64,000 nt of DNA from Confluentibacter citreus (GCF_002807055.1 NZ_NIXN01000001.1:1240001-1304000), one strand, 5' to 3'; counted from the stretch's first letter, positions 21,980 to 39,424 are shown. Made by a program: numbers and translations. The notes: generated by a model from the letters alone, not told the origin.

Positions 21980-23722
21980 CTATTGAGGCACAGCATCATT
22001 AGCAGTAGTTGCATAAAGACCTAATAAAGCACCAGTAAAACCTCCAGCAACATCTGTAGATAGAATGTCTCCTGAAACAGTTCCACCCACATTTACGAAA
22101 TCAGTTCCATTTGTTGAATAACCAAAATCGTATTTATCACCATTTGCTTTTATTTGAAGAGTAACAGGGTTTTTAACATCAATTTTAGTGCTGCCAACAA
22201 TAGTAGATTCTGTTTCACGACTTCTCTGTTTACGTTGGTTTTTTTGTAACAACAAGAAATAATCTTCACCTTTTTTGGTGATACCAAACACGTAATTTGA
22301 GTTTTCATTTTGTAATGCAACAACGCCCGCCAAATCTTTTTCTGAGTTTGGTTTATATGCTAAAGTTGTAGTTAATGAAAACGTATTATGCATTTGACGA
22401 TGGAAAAGCGTAGATGTAGGCTTCATTTCCTTGATATTGGTGTCAAACGGATTAATTTGTAACCCATTTTTTGTTTTTGATATAAATGCTTCACGTGGGC
22501 CTCTTAAACCTATCCAACGGTTATCCAATTTTTCTGAAGTAAAGTTATCAGAAAATGTAAAATTTCCGTTAGGAAAAAATCCCTCTTTGCCAGTTTTGTT
22601 TTGTGCACCTTCAGGCATTTTTAATTTTGGCTCTAAAGGAACTAATCCGTTTTCAAAAATAGGAAATTCTCCTGACCAATCTACTGGTAAAATAAAGGTT
22701 TCACGACCTGTGTTTACTCTATGTTCTTCGTTAGGACGAACCGCTAAAAACACACCATAATATTGATCGTTTGGACCTTTTACCAAATCGGCATGTCCTG
22801 CCCAATCCACTTTATTCTTACGGTCTTTAGGAAAATGTCTTTGGGTAAGGATTGGGTTGCTAGGTGCTGGGATATATGGGCCTCTAGGACTATCACTTTT
22901 AAAGATAACTTCACTGTGCCAATCACCTGTACCACCTTCAGCACACATTAAATAATAGCTACCATCCTTCTTGTAAATATGAGGTGCTTCAATCCAAATA
23001 GGTTTTTTGGTGATATCCACACCACCGTCAACTATAATCTTATCAGTTCCAGGTATTACCTTGTCATTTTCAACATCATAGTCCCAAACTTTTATAACAC
23101 GATGACCACTATATTGTTCTTTATCTTTATCGGGTGCATCATTATGAACGATGTAGCCTTTACCATCATCATCAAAGAAAATAGAAGGATCAATACCGCC
23201 AAATCCAAGTTTAATTGGGCTTCCCCAACCTTTCATTGGGTCTTTTGTTTTCACGATAATGTTTCCTAATCCACCTGAAAAAGCCGTCACAATCATGTAA
23301 AACGTATCGTTGTGAGGATTATAGGTAATACCTGGGGCGTAAACACCTTGGCTAATACCCGTATCATGAGGATTGAATTCTGCTACATTATTTAAAACAC
23401 CTCCTAAGTCAGTCCAGTTAACCAAATCTTTTGAGTGAAAAATAGGCACACCCGGAAACATGGCAAATGATGAACAAACCATATAATAATCATCGCCTTT
23501 TCTAGTGATAGCTGGGTCAGGATAGCAGCCTTGTAAAACAGGTGTGTAAAACTCATCTGGTTTCAAGGGATTGTCTATGTATACTTGGTCGTTGCCTTGG
23601 TAAACAAAGTTTGAAAATACAGGTGGATTTTTAACTTTGCTTTTTTTAGTCTGTCCATTAACTCCGCTGAGTGAGGCCAAAGCCATGATGGATGATAGGA
23701 GTATTAATTGCGTCTTTTTCAT
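21980..23722 (-). CDS. GH43 family beta-xylosidase/arabinofuranosidase with C-terminal beta-sandwich
   Basis: The protein has 580 residues with a signal peptide ending near VNGQ. Catalytic residues are Asp69 (CYPDPAI), Asp178 (GGIDPSIFFDDDGKGY) and Glu245 (IEAPHIY). The C-terminal ~200 residues (from about residue 380, FSDNFTSEKLDNRW) form the GH43_C2 beta-sandwich typical of two-domain beta-xylosidases, with the late motif YDFGYSTNGTDF. Such enzymes release xylose or arabinofuranose from short xylo-oligosaccharides. The gene lies between GH2 and GH31 with gaps of about 30-36 nt. It differs clearly from the two GH43-CBM6 paralogues, so the operon carries GH43 of at least three types. Confidence 0.9.
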   Translation of the reverse strand: MKKTQLILLSSIMALASLSGVNGQTKKSKVKNPPVFSNFVYQGNDQVYIDNPLKPDEFYTPVLQGCYPDPAITRKGDDYYMVCSSFAMFPGVPIFHSKDLVNWTDLGGVLNNVAEFNPHDTGISQGVYAPGITYNPHNDTFYMIVTAFSGGLGNIIVKTKDPMKGWGSPIKLGFGGIDPSIFFDDDGKGYIVHNDAPDKDKEQYSGHRVIKVWDYDVENDKVIPGTDKIIVDGGVDITKKPIWIEAPHIYKKDGSYYLMCAEGGTGDWHSEVIFKSDSPRGPYIPAPSNPILTQRHFPKDRKNKVDWAGHADLVKGPNDQYYGVFLAVRPNEEHRVNTGRETFILPVDWSGEFPIFENGLVPLEPKLKMPEGAQNKTGKEGFFPNGNFTFSDNFTSEKLDNRWIGLRGPREAFISKTKNGLQINPFDTNIKEMKPTSTLFHRQMHNTFSLTTTLAYKPNSEKDLAGVVALQNENSNYVFGITKKGEDYFLLLQKNQRKQRSRETESTIVGSTKIDVKNPVTLQIKANGDKYDFGYSTNGTDFVNVGGTVSGDILSTDVAGGFTGALLGLYATTANDAVPQ

Positions 23723-23758
23723 TGTTTAATATATTTGTTATTTAATTGTGTTTATATT

Positions 23759-26899
<3,141 letters not shown>

Positions 26900-26908
26900 T
26901 TATTTGAG

Positions 26909-28258
26909 TTATTCAAACTTTATCCAATCCGTTTCAACAACAGTATTGGTTTTTGATATGGTGAACAGATTTTGATTATTAGATTCAAACTTTTTTAATG
27001 AAACTTTTATTTCTGTCCAATCGCTACTTTTTGGAATTTTAACTTCAGCAATGACAGGGCCATTTGCTGAATTACTTCTAATTTCCAGAATGGCATCAGT
27101 TTCAGACTTAGCTTTTACAATAATAGATTTTAAACGCTTTTTACCAAAATCTACATTATCATATTGTATCCAAGCATTGGGTTGACTGAATACCGTTTTC
27201 CAACCTTTAAAAGTATTTAAAGTATCTAAAAAAGCAATGGATGCACCTTGCTCACTTATCGCACTATATCTATCTATTTCAATTTGTTTGGTAGCATTTG
27301 CAACACCAACACCTCTTAAAGTAGGAATGACTTTTTGAATGGTGCCATCTGCATTAAAGTTTAAGTAATCTGCTCTGATGGAACGTGCTTTATCAAAATT
27401 GGGAGAATAATCGTTGTGGTGATAAAACAAATACCATTGGTTTTTAAATTCTATAATGGATTGATGATTGGTCCAACAACCCGTAGGCGATTCATCCATA
27501 ATAACGCCAGTCACTTTAAAAGGCCCTAAAGGATTATCTGAAATGGCATATTCTAGACGTTCAATTTTATCTTCAACATGCGGATAGGTTAGATAATAAA
27601 TGCCGTTTCTTTCAAAAAGATAGGGACCTTCTTTCAAGCCTTTTGTTGGTAAATCTCCAAGTGTTTTTACTTCAGAATCCAGTTCAAGCATGTTGTCTTT
27701 TAGTTTTGCGCCAAAGATGTTTCCTTGCGACCAGTACATGTATGCTTGTCCGTCTTTATCAATAAACACATTCGGGTCGATGCCTCTCACATTTGGAATA
27801 GGCAGAGGTTCTGTAACATAAGGACCTTCGGGTTTATCGGCAATAGCAACTCCAATAGTGAAGCCTCTAACATTTGTCAGAGAGTCTTTAATGGTCGATG
27901 GAAAATAGAAATAATATTTACCATCTTTTTCAATACAATCTGGAGCCCACATACTGTAACTATCTGGTTTTACCCAAGCTACTTTGTTTTGTTCCACGAT
28001 GGTACCATGGTCTGTCCAATCGGTTAAATTTTCAGAAGAAAACACATGATAATCTTCCATGCAAAACCAATCCTTGCGTCCTTTGCCTTCGGTGGCTAAA
28101 ATGTCATGCGAAGGAAATACATAAACTTTGTCACCAAAAACCCTAGCGGATGGATCGGCAGAAAACTGATCCCTAATGAGGGGATTTTGACCAAAAGAAT
28201 AGCTGATTGCGAAAATCAGTAATATTCCGTTTTTTAGATGTTGATTAATAATTTTCAT
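26909..28258 (-). CDS. GH43 glycosidase with C-terminal CBM6-like domain
   Basis: The protein has 449 residues with a signal peptide ending near SFGQ. Catalytic residues are Asp35 (SADPSARV), Asp161 (GIDPNVFIDKDGQAY) and Glu210 (LKEGPYLFER). The WAPDCIEKDGKYYFYFP blade is intact. The C-terminal region (about 325-449; YSAISEQGASIAF onward) is a carbohydrate-binding beta-sandwich of the CBM6 type. The sequence is only distantly like the GH43-CBM6 genes at 18201 and 28351, so it probably has a distinct substrate. Candidate activities are alpha-L-arabinofuranosidase, beta-xylosidase or a galactan-type exo-enzyme. Its position 9 nt before the GH2 gene suggests joint action on a galactose-bearing branch, which is inference. 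Confidence 0.88.
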   Translation of the reverse strand: MKIINQHLKNGILLIFAISYSFGQNPLIRDQFSADPSARVFGDKVYVFPSHDILATEGKGRKDWFCMEDYHVFSSENLTDWTDHGTIVEQNKVAWVKPDSYSMWAPDCIEKDGKYYFYFPSTIKDSLTNVRGFTIGVAIADKPEGPYVTEPLPIPNVRGIDPNVFIDKDGQAYMYWSQGNIFGAKLKDNMLELDSEVKTLGDLPTKGLKEGPYLFERNGIYYLTYPHVEDKIERLEYAISDNPLGPFKVTGVIMDESPTGCWTNHQSIIEFKNQWYLFYHHNDYSPNFDKARSIRADYLNFNADGTIQKVIPTLRGVGVANATKQIEIDRYSAISEQGASIAFLDTLNTFKGWKTVFSQPNAWIQYDNVDFGKKRLKSIIVKAKSETDAILEIRSNSANGPVIAEVKIPKSSDWTEIKVSLKKFESNNQNLFTISKTNTVVETDWIKFE

Positions 28259-28350
28259 TTTTATTTATAATTACAAAACTTTCGTTATTAGCTGTTTTTA
28301 TTCAATTGATTCATTTTGCTTGCCTTCACATATATTTTGGGGCATGTTTT

Positions 28351-29706
28351 TCAATTAGAAAACATCCAATAATCAAAATACATAATCTGACTAGCTGCCT
28401 TTCCTTTGAAAACAAAATATAAATCGTGAATTCCCGTTACTTTGTTAATATCAATTGTTTGTAGCGACCAGCGGTCATTACCTCCAGTCATTGGTACTTT
28501 TATCGTCCCAAGTAGCTCGCCTTCTTTACTGTCCAATCTTATTTCCATAGATACATTTCCATTATGGGTTGTGCCAACTCTTGCCGTAAATTTTGAGGCT
28601 CCTTCTTTACGGAAATCTACTTCTTTGACTTTGGTGTAAGCATCATTATATTTTGCCGTAATAAAATTACCAACAACATTATTTTCCATGGACTTTACGC
28701 CTTCCGACCAAGCTATAGTTTCTGCTTCATTTATAGCATAGGGATTTAACGGGCTTAAACTCTGTTTGATGCCTTCTGTCATATTCATCTGTGCGATGGT
28801 GCCGTCTTTATTAAATTTAAGTTCTTCTACACATACGGAACGGGTAAAACCACCACCTCCAGGCAATGCGCCATTATGATAGAAAAAATAGCTTTTTCCT
28901 TTAAAATCGATAACACCAGGATGATTGGTAAATGCGCTACCTTGGGTAGGCATGACAACACCTTGGTATTTCCAAGGTCCTGTTATATTTTTACTGGTTG
29001 AATAACCGATATGTTCTGATATGGGACCTGCAGCAAAAAACAAATAATAGAGATTATCACGTTTATATAGCCAAGGTCCTTCTTCATAAGTTGTTGGTCT
29101 TTCTTCGTTTACCTTTCCTTCACGCTTGCCAAATGCTTCTATGGTATTAGCGATTTGTTTGATTTCGCCTTCATAGGAAATCATATTTTCATTCAATTTC
29201 ACATAGTAACAAACAGGATTTCCCCAGAATAAATAGGCTTGTCCATCATCATCAATAAAAACGCTTGGATCGATATCGGCATTGCTATTGGAAATTAAAG
29301 GTTTTCCTAATGGATCAATGAATGGGCCATAAGGACTATTAGAAACGGCAACACCAATACCGTTCTTTCCTTGGCGATCCGTGATGGGTACATACATATA
29401 AAATTTCCCTTTTCGCTCGATACATTGAGGAGCCCACGCATTCATTTTAGCCCAACTAAATTCTTTATAGGACAATACAGCTCCATGATCAGTCCAATTG
29501 ACCATATCTTCTGTAGTATATAATCGCCAGTCATTCATAGTAAACCAAGTAGATTCATCTTCGTCGTGACTTGTGTATAAATATACCTTACCGTTGTAGA
29601 CCATCGGAGCTGGATCTGCTGTATAATTTGTTTGCACAATAGGATTTTGTGCAGCTACCATAAAATAACTTAAAAGAATTTTAAGCGTAATTATTGTTTT
29701 TTTCAT
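28351..29706 (-). CDS. GH43 glycosidase with C-terminal CBM6 module
   Basis: The protein has 451 residues with a signal peptide ending at VAAQ. Catalytic residues are Asp31 (TADPAPMV), Asp146 ([15 protein letters not shown]) and Glu209 (EEGPWLYKR). [17 protein letters not shown] is intact, unlike in the paralogue at 18201. The C-terminal CBM6 (about 320-451) ends [11 protein letters not shown], then YFDYWMF. Both paralogues share the block RSVCVEEхKхNхDG after SYFFYHNхALPхGG, where х varies. The likely role is alpha-L-arabinofuranosidase or beta-xylosidase on arabinoxylan fragments. It starts 5 nt after the GH97 gene stops, so it is in the same transcript. Confidence 0.9.
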   Translation of the reverse strand: MKKTIITLKILLSYFMVAAQNPIVQTNYTADPAPMVYNGKVYLYTSHDEDESTWFTMNDWRLYTTEDMVNWTDHGAVLSYKEFSWAKMNAWAPQCIERKGKFYMYVPITDRQGKNGIGVAVSNSPYGPFIDPLGKPLISNSNADIDPSVFIDDDGQAYLFWGNPVCYYVKLNENMISYEGEIKQIANTIEAFGKREGKVNEERPTTYEEGPWLYKRDNLYYLFFAAGPISEHIGYSTSKNITGPWKYQGVVMPTQGSAFTNHPGVIDFKGKSYFFYHNGALPGGGGFTRSVCVEELKFNKDGTIAQMNMTEGIKQSLSPLNPYAINEAETIAWSEGVKSMENNVVGNFITAKYNDAYTKVKEVDFRKEGASKFTARVGTTHNGNVSMEIRLDSKEGELLGTIKVPMTGGNDRWSLQTIDINKVTGIHDLYFVFKGKAASQIMYFDYWMFSN

Positions 29707-29711
29707 TACTC

Positions 29712-31643
29712 TTAGTTAGTTAATACAAATCCTCCATTAGGTTGCATTGTTATTGAAATTTCTCCTTTTTTAGAAATTTTAATATCCTCTAAAGATGCGT
29801 TTTTATTTTTGTCGTCGTTATAAATTGTTGCTTTACCATCTGCAAGCATAGGGAGTTTTAGTTTTAAATTTTTTGCGGTTTTTTCTGCATTAACACCTGC
29901 TATATACCACTTATCTCCATGGCGACGGGCCAATACCACATATTTACCAGGATAACCATCAAGAAACACAGTTTCATCCCAAGTAGTTGGCACATTTCTT
30001 AAGAAATCCAATTGATATGCTGGTGTATCTTCAAGATTGTTAGGAGCTAAAGCAAACATTTGCAACGGATTTTGAAAAAGTACACTGGTAGCCAATTGAA
30101 AAATATTGGTTGTTAAACGTTCTTGTCCTTTTGCATTTCCTTTGTTTAAATACTTGTTTAAAAAAACACCACCATATTCCATACTCGCTACAGAATTACG
30201 AATAAAAGGATGCAACGATGCATAAAAAGATTCTTTATTGCGAGCATCTTGAGTAAAGATAAGCATTTCAGAAGCTATCACCGCTTCACTGCCTACGAAA
30301 TTAGGGTACATGCGTTCCCAACCACGAGGAAGGGTAGCACCATGGAAAATAATCATAAGCCCATAATCGTTGGCGTCAGAAAGAATGTCTTCGTACAAAC
30401 GCATGGTTTCTTGTTTATCACCACCAAAAAAGTCGACTTTCAAGCCTTTTACACCCATTTCTTTAAGCCATTTCATTTCTTTTTTTCTGGCTATAGAGGT
30501 GTTCATTTTATCCTTTGGGGTTTGGAAAGCATCATTCACAATACCATTGGAATTGTACCAAAGAAACACATCAACACCTTTAGATTTGGCATATTGAATG
30601 AGCTCTTTCATTCTATCATACCCAATATTTTTATCCCACCAAGCATCAATTAATATGTATTCAAAATTCATGGCAGCAGCCAAATCAATATATTTAACTT
30701 GGTCTTCATAATTCATGCTTTCATCTTGCCATACTATCCAACTCCAACTGCCGCGACCATATTCAAATTTTTGGGAAGCTTCGTAAAGTGGTTCCACAAC
30801 ATCATAAGGGATAGTAGTTTCTACTATAGGTTTTAATGTTTCACCAACGGTGATGGTACGCCATGGTGTCATTCCGGGAAGTCCCACTTGAGCGCCTACA
30901 CTGCCAAAACCATTGTTTGTTTTCACGTCAGGGTATTCTACAGTATACATCCCATTATTATAGTTGCTTAAATGAGAAGCAGTATATAGACTGGATACAC
31001 CAGTTTCTGATAACAATACCCAACCATCATCGCCTACATGGAATAATCCTGGAAACACATAACCATTTTTATCGGTATTGGTGTTCATGGCAACATCTGC
31101 AGTATAAGTGCTTTCGTAACTGGGGGCTGTGCGCGCAAAACCGGTCATAGGGGACATCATAGATGAAAGAAATGTTGTTGTATTACTTGGGAATTTATAT
31201 CCCGTAACTTCTTTTTCAACCACGCAAGACATGGTTTCTCCCCAACTTGGGATTTCGTATCTAAATGCAATATCATTATTACTTACTTGGAATGCAACCG
31301 ATAGCTGTTTTTTATCCTTATTTGCAACCGTAAATTTTAAAGTATTGGCCTCATAATTAATTGAAGATTTTTTGATTTTTTCTTGACTATAATTTTTTGT
31401 GACTTTGTCTGGAGTAGATTCTACAAAGCTCATGTTTTCAGTAAAATCACCTTCATTGGTTATCAAACCTAAAGGGGAATTTTCAATCATCACTTTGCCA
31501 TTATAAGCTACCGAATATAATGCTTTTCCATTTTCCACAGAAACATTTACTTTTAGTTTGCCATCGGGACTTACCACTTCCGCATTCTGCGAGATCATTG
31601 CTGATGATATTAATAAGCAGCATAAAACAATTAATTTTTTCAT
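29712..31643 (-). CDS. GH97 glycosidase, retaining-type, probable alpha-galactosidase
   Basis: The protein has 643 residues with a signal peptide ending at MISQ. GH97 architecture: N-terminal beta-super-sandwich (about 20-270), TIM barrel (about 280-560; [43 protein letters not shown]) and a C-terminal beta-domain. GH97 splits into inverting alpha-glucosidases using Glu bases and retaining alpha-galactosidases using an Asp nucleophile. The VDFF Asp404 and the Glu453 in GSEAV fit the retaining type (compare BtGH97b Asp415 and Glu470, from memory). It is adjacent to a second GH97 of the same mechanistic type, 51 nt away. It probably removes alpha-D-galactose; other alpha-linked sugars such as beta-L-Arap are possible for this subgroup. 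Confidence 0.9.
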   Translation of the reverse strand: MKKLIVLCCLLISSAMISQNAEVVSPDGKLKVNVSVENGKALYSVAYNGKVMIENSPLGLITNEGDFTENMSFVESTPDKVTKNYSQEKIKKSSINYEANTLKFTVANKDKKQLSVAFQVSNNDIAFRYEIPSWGETMSCVVEKEVTGYKFPSNTTTFLSSMMSPMTGFARTAPSYESTYTADVAMNTNTDKNGYVFPGLFHVGDDGWVLLSETGVSSLYTASHLSNYNNGMYTVEYPDVKTNNGFGSVGAQVGLPGMTPWRTITVGETLKPIVETTIPYDVVEPLYEASQKFEYGRGSWSWIVWQDESMNYEDQVKYIDLAAAMNFEYILIDAWWDKNIGYDRMKELIQYAKSKGVDVFLWYNSNGIVNDAFQTPKDKMNTSIARKKEMKWLKEMGVKGLKVDFFGGDKQETMRLYEDILSDANDYGLMIIFHGATLPRGWERMYPNFVGSEAVIASEMLIFTQDARNKESFYASLHPFIRNSVASMEYGGVFLNKYLNKGNAKGQERLTTNIFQLATSVLFQNPLQMFALAPNNLEDTPAYQLDFLRNVPTTWDETVFLDGYPGKYVVLARRHGDKWYIAGVNAEKTAKNLKLKLPMLADGKATIYNDDKNKNASLEDIKISKKGEISITMQPNGGFVLTN

Positions 31644-31694
31644 TTTTTAGATTTTAAATTTCCTTTTAGTTATTCCTTTAGTTTTAATTTGTTT

Positions 31695-33617
31695 TTATTT
31701 AATCGGACTCAAATAGGCCGCAAAACCACCACGACGAAGCATGGTTACGTCAATCGAAGTAGATTTATCAACCACCATGTATTTTGTTGAAAATAAGGTG
31801 TCATGTGCGCCATCTGCAATCAATGTTAGTTTATAGGATTGTCCTTCAGGTAAGAAATCAAATTTTAAATTTTGAACTTTTTCCCTTCTTCCATCGGAAT
31901 TAATGGCGCCAATATACCAATCCAATCCTTTTCTCCGAGCCATAACCGTGAATTTTCCGGGATAGCCATCTACTAATTTGGTGTCATCCCACGTGCTAGG
32001 CACGTGCTTAAGAAATGTTTTAGGGGCGTCTGGTAAGTTTCTGTAGCCTTCGGGACGATCTGCCATGTGTTGTATAGCGGATTCAAATACCACACTTAAA
32101 GCCAGTTCATGTCCATATGATGTAATATGAGCGTATTGTGAATTGGTGAAAGTCACTGGTGTATAATCCATAGAACCTACAATGTTTCTTGTAAAAGGCA
32201 AAACATTATTATGTTCTGGGGCAGAGGTTGTTAATTCCGGACCATTGTTGTACCATTCAGCACCTCTGGCAGCTTCAAAAGTCATTGCATGCGGATAGGT
32301 GCGTTGCCAACCTCTAGGGACGACACAGCCATGAAAGTAAACCATGATTTTAAACTTGGCGGCATCATCAAGGATGTCAAGGTAATATTTAATCATATCT
32401 TGTTTTTCACTCAAGAAAAAATCGACTTTAACACCATAAACGCCTAGTTTATTTAGCTTGGCAAATTCTTCCATACGGTTTTCGTGGGTTTTCATACGGT
32501 CTACAGGCGTAGAAGTCACCCATTTAAACATTCCTGAATTGTACCACATCAAAGGTTTTACACCTATGGAATGGATGTATTTTAAAGCATCTTCTAAATT
32601 GCCACCATTTTCCATTTGATCCCATTCCCAATCCAAAAGGGTATATGGCCAACCCATTTCGGCAGCTAAATCGGCAAATTCGGTTACCACTTTATAATCT
32701 TTGGTACCGTGATTATTCGACCAATAATTCCATGAGGCAACACCGGGTTGAATCCAATCGGTATCAGTTAAAACGGAAGGGGAGGAAACATCATCTACCA
32801 AAGTGGACTCTACAACTTCGGCTAGATTTCCCATAATGATAACACGCCATGGAGATTTCCATGGGAGGTTGATGGTTGGTAATGGCTCACCAACACCTTC
32901 ATCTGCACCGGGAAGTGTTACTTTGTAATCAGAATTTGTGATGGTATTAGCAAGCTTTGTTGCAGCATACTGTCTATCAACATCTGCTTCATGGATAAGA
33001 TACCAGTTGTTGGTATCATCTTTTGTATTAAAAAGAGCTGGATAGCACCAATCCTGTTGCACACTGGCATCTTTCATATTGGTATAAAGCCCTTCATTGG
33101 AAAGATCAAATTTTTCCAACCATCTACTGGTACTATCTGGAATCTTGTAAGCGGTCAACTCATCTTTTATTTTAAAAGTTCCCGTTTTTTCTGGAAATTC
33201 ATATCTGAAAGTCACACCATCGTTATAAGCTCTTACAATGACATTTAATTTGGCTTTTGAAGGGTTCTCAAAATATAAAACTATTTCATTGCCAGAATTG
33301 CTACGTTGTGAGCTTTTACCGTGTATTGAGGTGTATTGCTCCGTTATTAATTTAGGTTTGTCCGCTTTAATAAATTTCAATTGATTAGAGAAATCTTGGT
33401 CACTACGTAATAATCCCAAATCTATTTTCGGAATAATCTCTGAACTTGCATTTTCTTTTAAGGCATTGATTTTTAAAAACCATGTCCCAGTAGAAGCAGA
33501 GTGCTCATTTTTCAATTCAACTTTCCATTTGTTGTTTGGTGATACGACACTTACATTTTGAGCAAAATTGGTTATTGAGATTAAAAAAGATATAAAAAAG
33601 ATGAGTCTTTGTTTCAT
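31695..33617 (-). CDS. GH97 glycosidase, retaining-type, probable alpha-galactosidase
   Basis: The open frame extends to 33665, but the ATG at 33617 gives a standard signal peptide (MKQRLIFFISFLISITNFAQ) and 640 residues. Domain layout is that of its neighbour: beta-sandwich, TIM barrel with WNYWSNN, LLDWEWDQ, VKVDFFLSEKQ (nucleophile Asp399) and FHGCVVPRGWQRTYPH, then acid/base candidate Glu448 in MTFEAARGAEWY. The MTFEA-RGAEW block differs from [10 protein letters not shown] in the adjacent paralogue, so the two are not recent copies and may attack different linkages. The gene lies 48 nt downstream of the CE1 at 33666. Confidence 0.88.
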   Translation of the reverse strand: MKQRLIFFISFLISITNFAQNVSVVSPNNKWKVELKNEHSASTGTWFLKINALKENASSEIIPKIDLGLLRSDQDFSNQLKFIKADKPKLITEQYTSIHGKSSQRSNSGNEIVLYFENPSKAKLNVIVRAYNDGVTFRYEFPEKTGTFKIKDELTAYKIPDSTSRWLEKFDLSNEGLYTNMKDASVQQDWCYPALFNTKDDTNNWYLIHEADVDRQYAATKLANTITNSDYKVTLPGADEGVGEPLPTINLPWKSPWRVIIMGNLAEVVESTLVDDVSSPSVLTDTDWIQPGVASWNYWSNNHGTKDYKVVTEFADLAAEMGWPYTLLDWEWDQMENGGNLEDALKYIHSIGVKPLMWYNSGMFKWVTSTPVDRMKTHENRMEEFAKLNKLGVYGVKVDFFLSEKQDMIKYYLDILDDAAKFKIMVYFHGCVVPRGWQRTYPHAMTFEAARGAEWYNNGPELTTSAPEHNNVLPFTRNIVGSMDYTPVTFTNSQYAHITSYGHELALSVVFESAIQHMADRPEGYRNLPDAPKTFLKHVPSTWDDTKLVDGYPGKFTVMARRKGLDWYIGAINSDGRREKVQNLKFDFLPEGQSYKLTLIADGAHDTLFSTKYMVVDKSTSIDVTMLRRGGFAAYLSPIK

Positions 33618-33665
33618 TAGGATTGGATTTATTAATTTAAAAATTGTTAGTGTATAATGTTTCAA

Positions 33666-36714
<3,049 letters not shown>

Positions 36715-36744
36715 ATTTAATTCTTAATAGCGCTTCAATAGTCT

Positions 36745-39378
36745 TTAAATGCTCGTTTTTTGTATGGTGACTTTAGTCATTTTTAAATCTTTGGAATTGG
36801 AGCTGTTACCATAATAAACTTCATAGTCGCCCGGAGTTACATGCATTCCCATAGTATTCCAATCGTAAAACTCAAATGACGACGGCGGTAAATCAATGGT
36901 AACATTTTCTGCTTTACCGGCTTTAATATCCACGCGTTTGAAACCTTTTAATGTTTTTATTGGGCCATCAGTGTCATTTACTTTGCGTACATACACTTGA
37001 ACGATTTCTGTGCCATCACGTGTACTTGAATTCGTTACAGGAATGGTTAATTGGATAGACTCATCCGATTTTATAGTGGTTTTATTTAAACTAGCAGAAC
37101 CTATGTTGAATTTTGAATAATTTAGTCCGAATCCGAAAGGAAATAAGGCATCATTCATATAACGGTAGGTGCGTCCTTTCATGGAGTAATCTTCAAAATC
37201 GCCTAAAGCATCCGAATTTTTATAAAAAGTTACAGGAAGTTTTCCTGACGGATTATAATCCCCAAACAGTACATCAGCAACCGCTTGTCCGCCAGATTCA
37301 CCACCATACCAAGCTTGCAGTATGGCATCACAACTTTCAGTTTCTGGAGTTAAAGCAATGGCAGAACCAGAGCAGTTAACAAAAATCACTTTTTTACCAG
37401 CGTCTTTTAAGGCTTTTAAACACATCCTTTGAACGGCAGGAAGGTCGATATTGGTGCGGTCTCCACCTTTAAAACCAGGGTAGGATACAGGCATTTCTTC
37501 ACCTTCAAGCAAGGTTGAAAGTCCACCAACAAACACCACGGTGTCGATTCCTTTTAATTTTTCAATCAATCCTGTAAAATCAATATCATATTCTTTCCCA
37601 AAATCAAATTCTAGATTTGCTTGCCAGTTGTTTGACTGTGCAAAAAGAATTTCAATTTTATAGGTTTTTCCAGCTTCAACTTGGAATGGAAGGCGAGCAG
37701 GAATGGTACGCCAGTTGGTATATTTGCTGATAGATTCACCATTCACGAGTAATTCAAATTCTCCGGTAGCTCCCGTTTTAAAAACCAATTCATCATTTTC
37801 TTCAGCAATAAATTCGGTTTCATATTTTGCCGAAAAGCCTTCAAGTTTTACGCCCGTTGCAAATTCATGTTGACCAGCAGTCGTTAATTTTAAAGGATTT
37901 ACTATTTGAGTGGTTGCTATGATATTTCCTGTTCTATCTGGAGTGTTCCAATAAGTCGCTTTAAACCCTTTTTTTCCTTCAAATATGGTTTTTGGAAAAT
38001 AGGTGGTTGTAACTTTATCTTCAACTAAATCAGCAGCTTTGTCATAAAAAATCTTATTTTCTGCAACTTTTGATTTTATACCATTCAGAATGGTAATGGT
38101 TTGATTAGGCGTTCCATTATAATTTCCCCAAAGCATAGGCTCATTATCGGCATTAGGACCAATCACCGCAATTTTGCTGATGGACTTATTTAGAGGAAGC
38201 ACATTATTTTTATTTTGAAGTAGGGTCATGGATTTTCTAGCCATTTCAAGAGCTAAGTCTTGGTGTTTCTTACTGTTTAAAACTGATACCGGTATTTGAG
38301 CCCAAGGTACAATGGCATCATCATCCATCTCGCCCAAATCAAAGCGACCGATTAAAACACGAGCTAAACTTTTATCAACATCGGCTTCTTTTATTAAATC
38401 TTTTGCAACAGCTTCAGGTAATGTTTTAAACGGATAATTTTCCCAAACGCATTCCACATCAGTTCCTGCTAAAACGGCTTTTGCTGCGGCATGTGTAGCT
38501 GTGGAAGATACGTTGTGAGTGGTGAAAAAATCGGTCACAGCTCCACAATCCGACACTACCAAATATTTATATCCCCATTCATCCCGCAGAATGCGTTGAA
38601 GCAATTTGGTATTGCCACAACAAGGTTCATCATCTAGTCTTTGGTAGGCACACATGACCTGACGCACATCGGCGTCTTGTACCAAAGATTTAAAAGCAGG
38701 TAGATAGGTTTCGTATAATTCACGTGGATTAACATCATTAAGATTGAGTTCATGTCGGCTCCATTCTGGGCCAGAGTGTACCGCGTAATGTTTAGCGCAA
38801 GCCAACAATTTACGGTATTTTGAATCTTCCGGGCCTTGTAAACCTTTAACAACGGACACTCCCATTAAGGAAGTCAGATATGGATCTTCGCCATAGGTTT
38901 CTTGACCACGACCCCAACGTGGATCACGAAAAATATTCACGTTTGGTGTCCAAACAGACAGACTCAAAAAGCGTTTGTTTTCATTACCATCTTGAATCCA
39001 TTGATTATACTTAGCACGAGCTTCATCTGAAACCGCATCAAAAACACGATATACCAATTGATGGTCGAAAGATGCTGCCATGCCAATGGGTTCTGGAAAT
39101 ACAGTCACATTATCATTATTGGCATAGCCATGCAAGGCTTCACTCCACCAATTGAATTTTTTAATGCCCAATCGTGGTATGGGGTCTGATTGATCGCACA
39201 TCAAAGCTGCTTTTTCTTCAATGGTTAAGCGGGAAATTAAATCTTTAGCGCGTTCCTCAGAACTTAATTCAGGATTTTTAAAAGGGAATTGTTGGGCATT
39301 TAATTGCCACATTCCCAAAACACATAAGGATAAAAACCATAGGCATTTTGTCGTTTTTTTAGTTGTTAAAGCGTTCAT
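36745..39378 (-). CDS. GH3 family beta-xylosidase with inserted PA14 domain
   Basis: The protein has 877 residues with a signal peptide ending at LNAQ. The N-terminal TIM barrel carries FNWWSEALHGYA, a plant/bacterial xylosidase-type motif, and the nucleophile Asp277 in VVSDCGAV. The C-terminal alpha/beta sandwich has the PA14 insert (about 470-610; GFKATYWNTPDR, then SNNWQANLEFDFG), with GGLSTLLEGEEM after it. A fibronectin-III-like domain ends the protein (GTEIVQVYVRK). The WWSEALHG signature and the LEGEEM motif favour beta-xylosidase or bifunctional xylosidase/arabinofuranosidase over beta-glucosidase. In the periplasm it would convert debranched xylo-oligosaccharides to xylose. It sits between two DUF1680/GH43 genes with gaps of 30 and 46 nt. 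Confidence 0.92.
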   Translation of the reverse strand: MNALTTKKTTKCLWFLSLCVLGMWQLNAQQFPFKNPELSSEERAKDLISRLTIEEKAALMCDQSDPIPRLGIKKFNWWSEALHGYANNDNVTVFPEPIGMAASFDHQLVYRVFDAVSDEARAKYNQWIQDGNENKRFLSLSVWTPNVNIFRDPRWGRGQETYGEDPYLTSLMGVSVVKGLQGPEDSKYRKLLACAKHYAVHSGPEWSRHELNLNDVNPRELYETYLPAFKSLVQDADVRQVMCAYQRLDDEPCCGNTKLLQRILRDEWGYKYLVVSDCGAVTDFFTTHNVSSTATHAAAKAVLAGTDVECVWENYPFKTLPEAVAKDLIKEADVDKSLARVLIGRFDLGEMDDDAIVPWAQIPVSVLNSKKHQDLALEMARKSMTLLQNKNNVLPLNKSISKIAVIGPNADNEPMLWGNYNGTPNQTITILNGIKSKVAENKIFYDKAADLVEDKVTTTYFPKTIFEGKKGFKATYWNTPDRTGNIIATTQIVNPLKLTTAGQHEFATGVKLEGFSAKYETEFIAEENDELVFKTGATGEFELLVNGESISKYTNWRTIPARLPFQVEAGKTYKIEILFAQSNNWQANLEFDFGKEYDIDFTGLIEKLKGIDTVVFVGGLSTLLEGEEMPVSYPGFKGGDRTNIDLPAVQRMCLKALKDAGKKVIFVNCSGSAIALTPETESCDAILQAWYGGESGGQAVADVLFGDYNPSGKLPVTFYKNSDALGDFEDYSMKGRTYRYMNDALFPFGFGLNYSKFNIGSASLNKTTIKSDESIQLTIPVTNSSTRDGTEIVQVYVRKVNDTDGPIKTLKGFKRVDIKAGKAENVTIDLPPSSFEFYDWNTMGMHVTPGDYEVYYGNSSNSKDLKMTKVTIQKTSI

Positions 39379-39424
39379 AATTAATGCTATTATTCATATT
39401 TTATATTAAAATTCTACAGCATAA

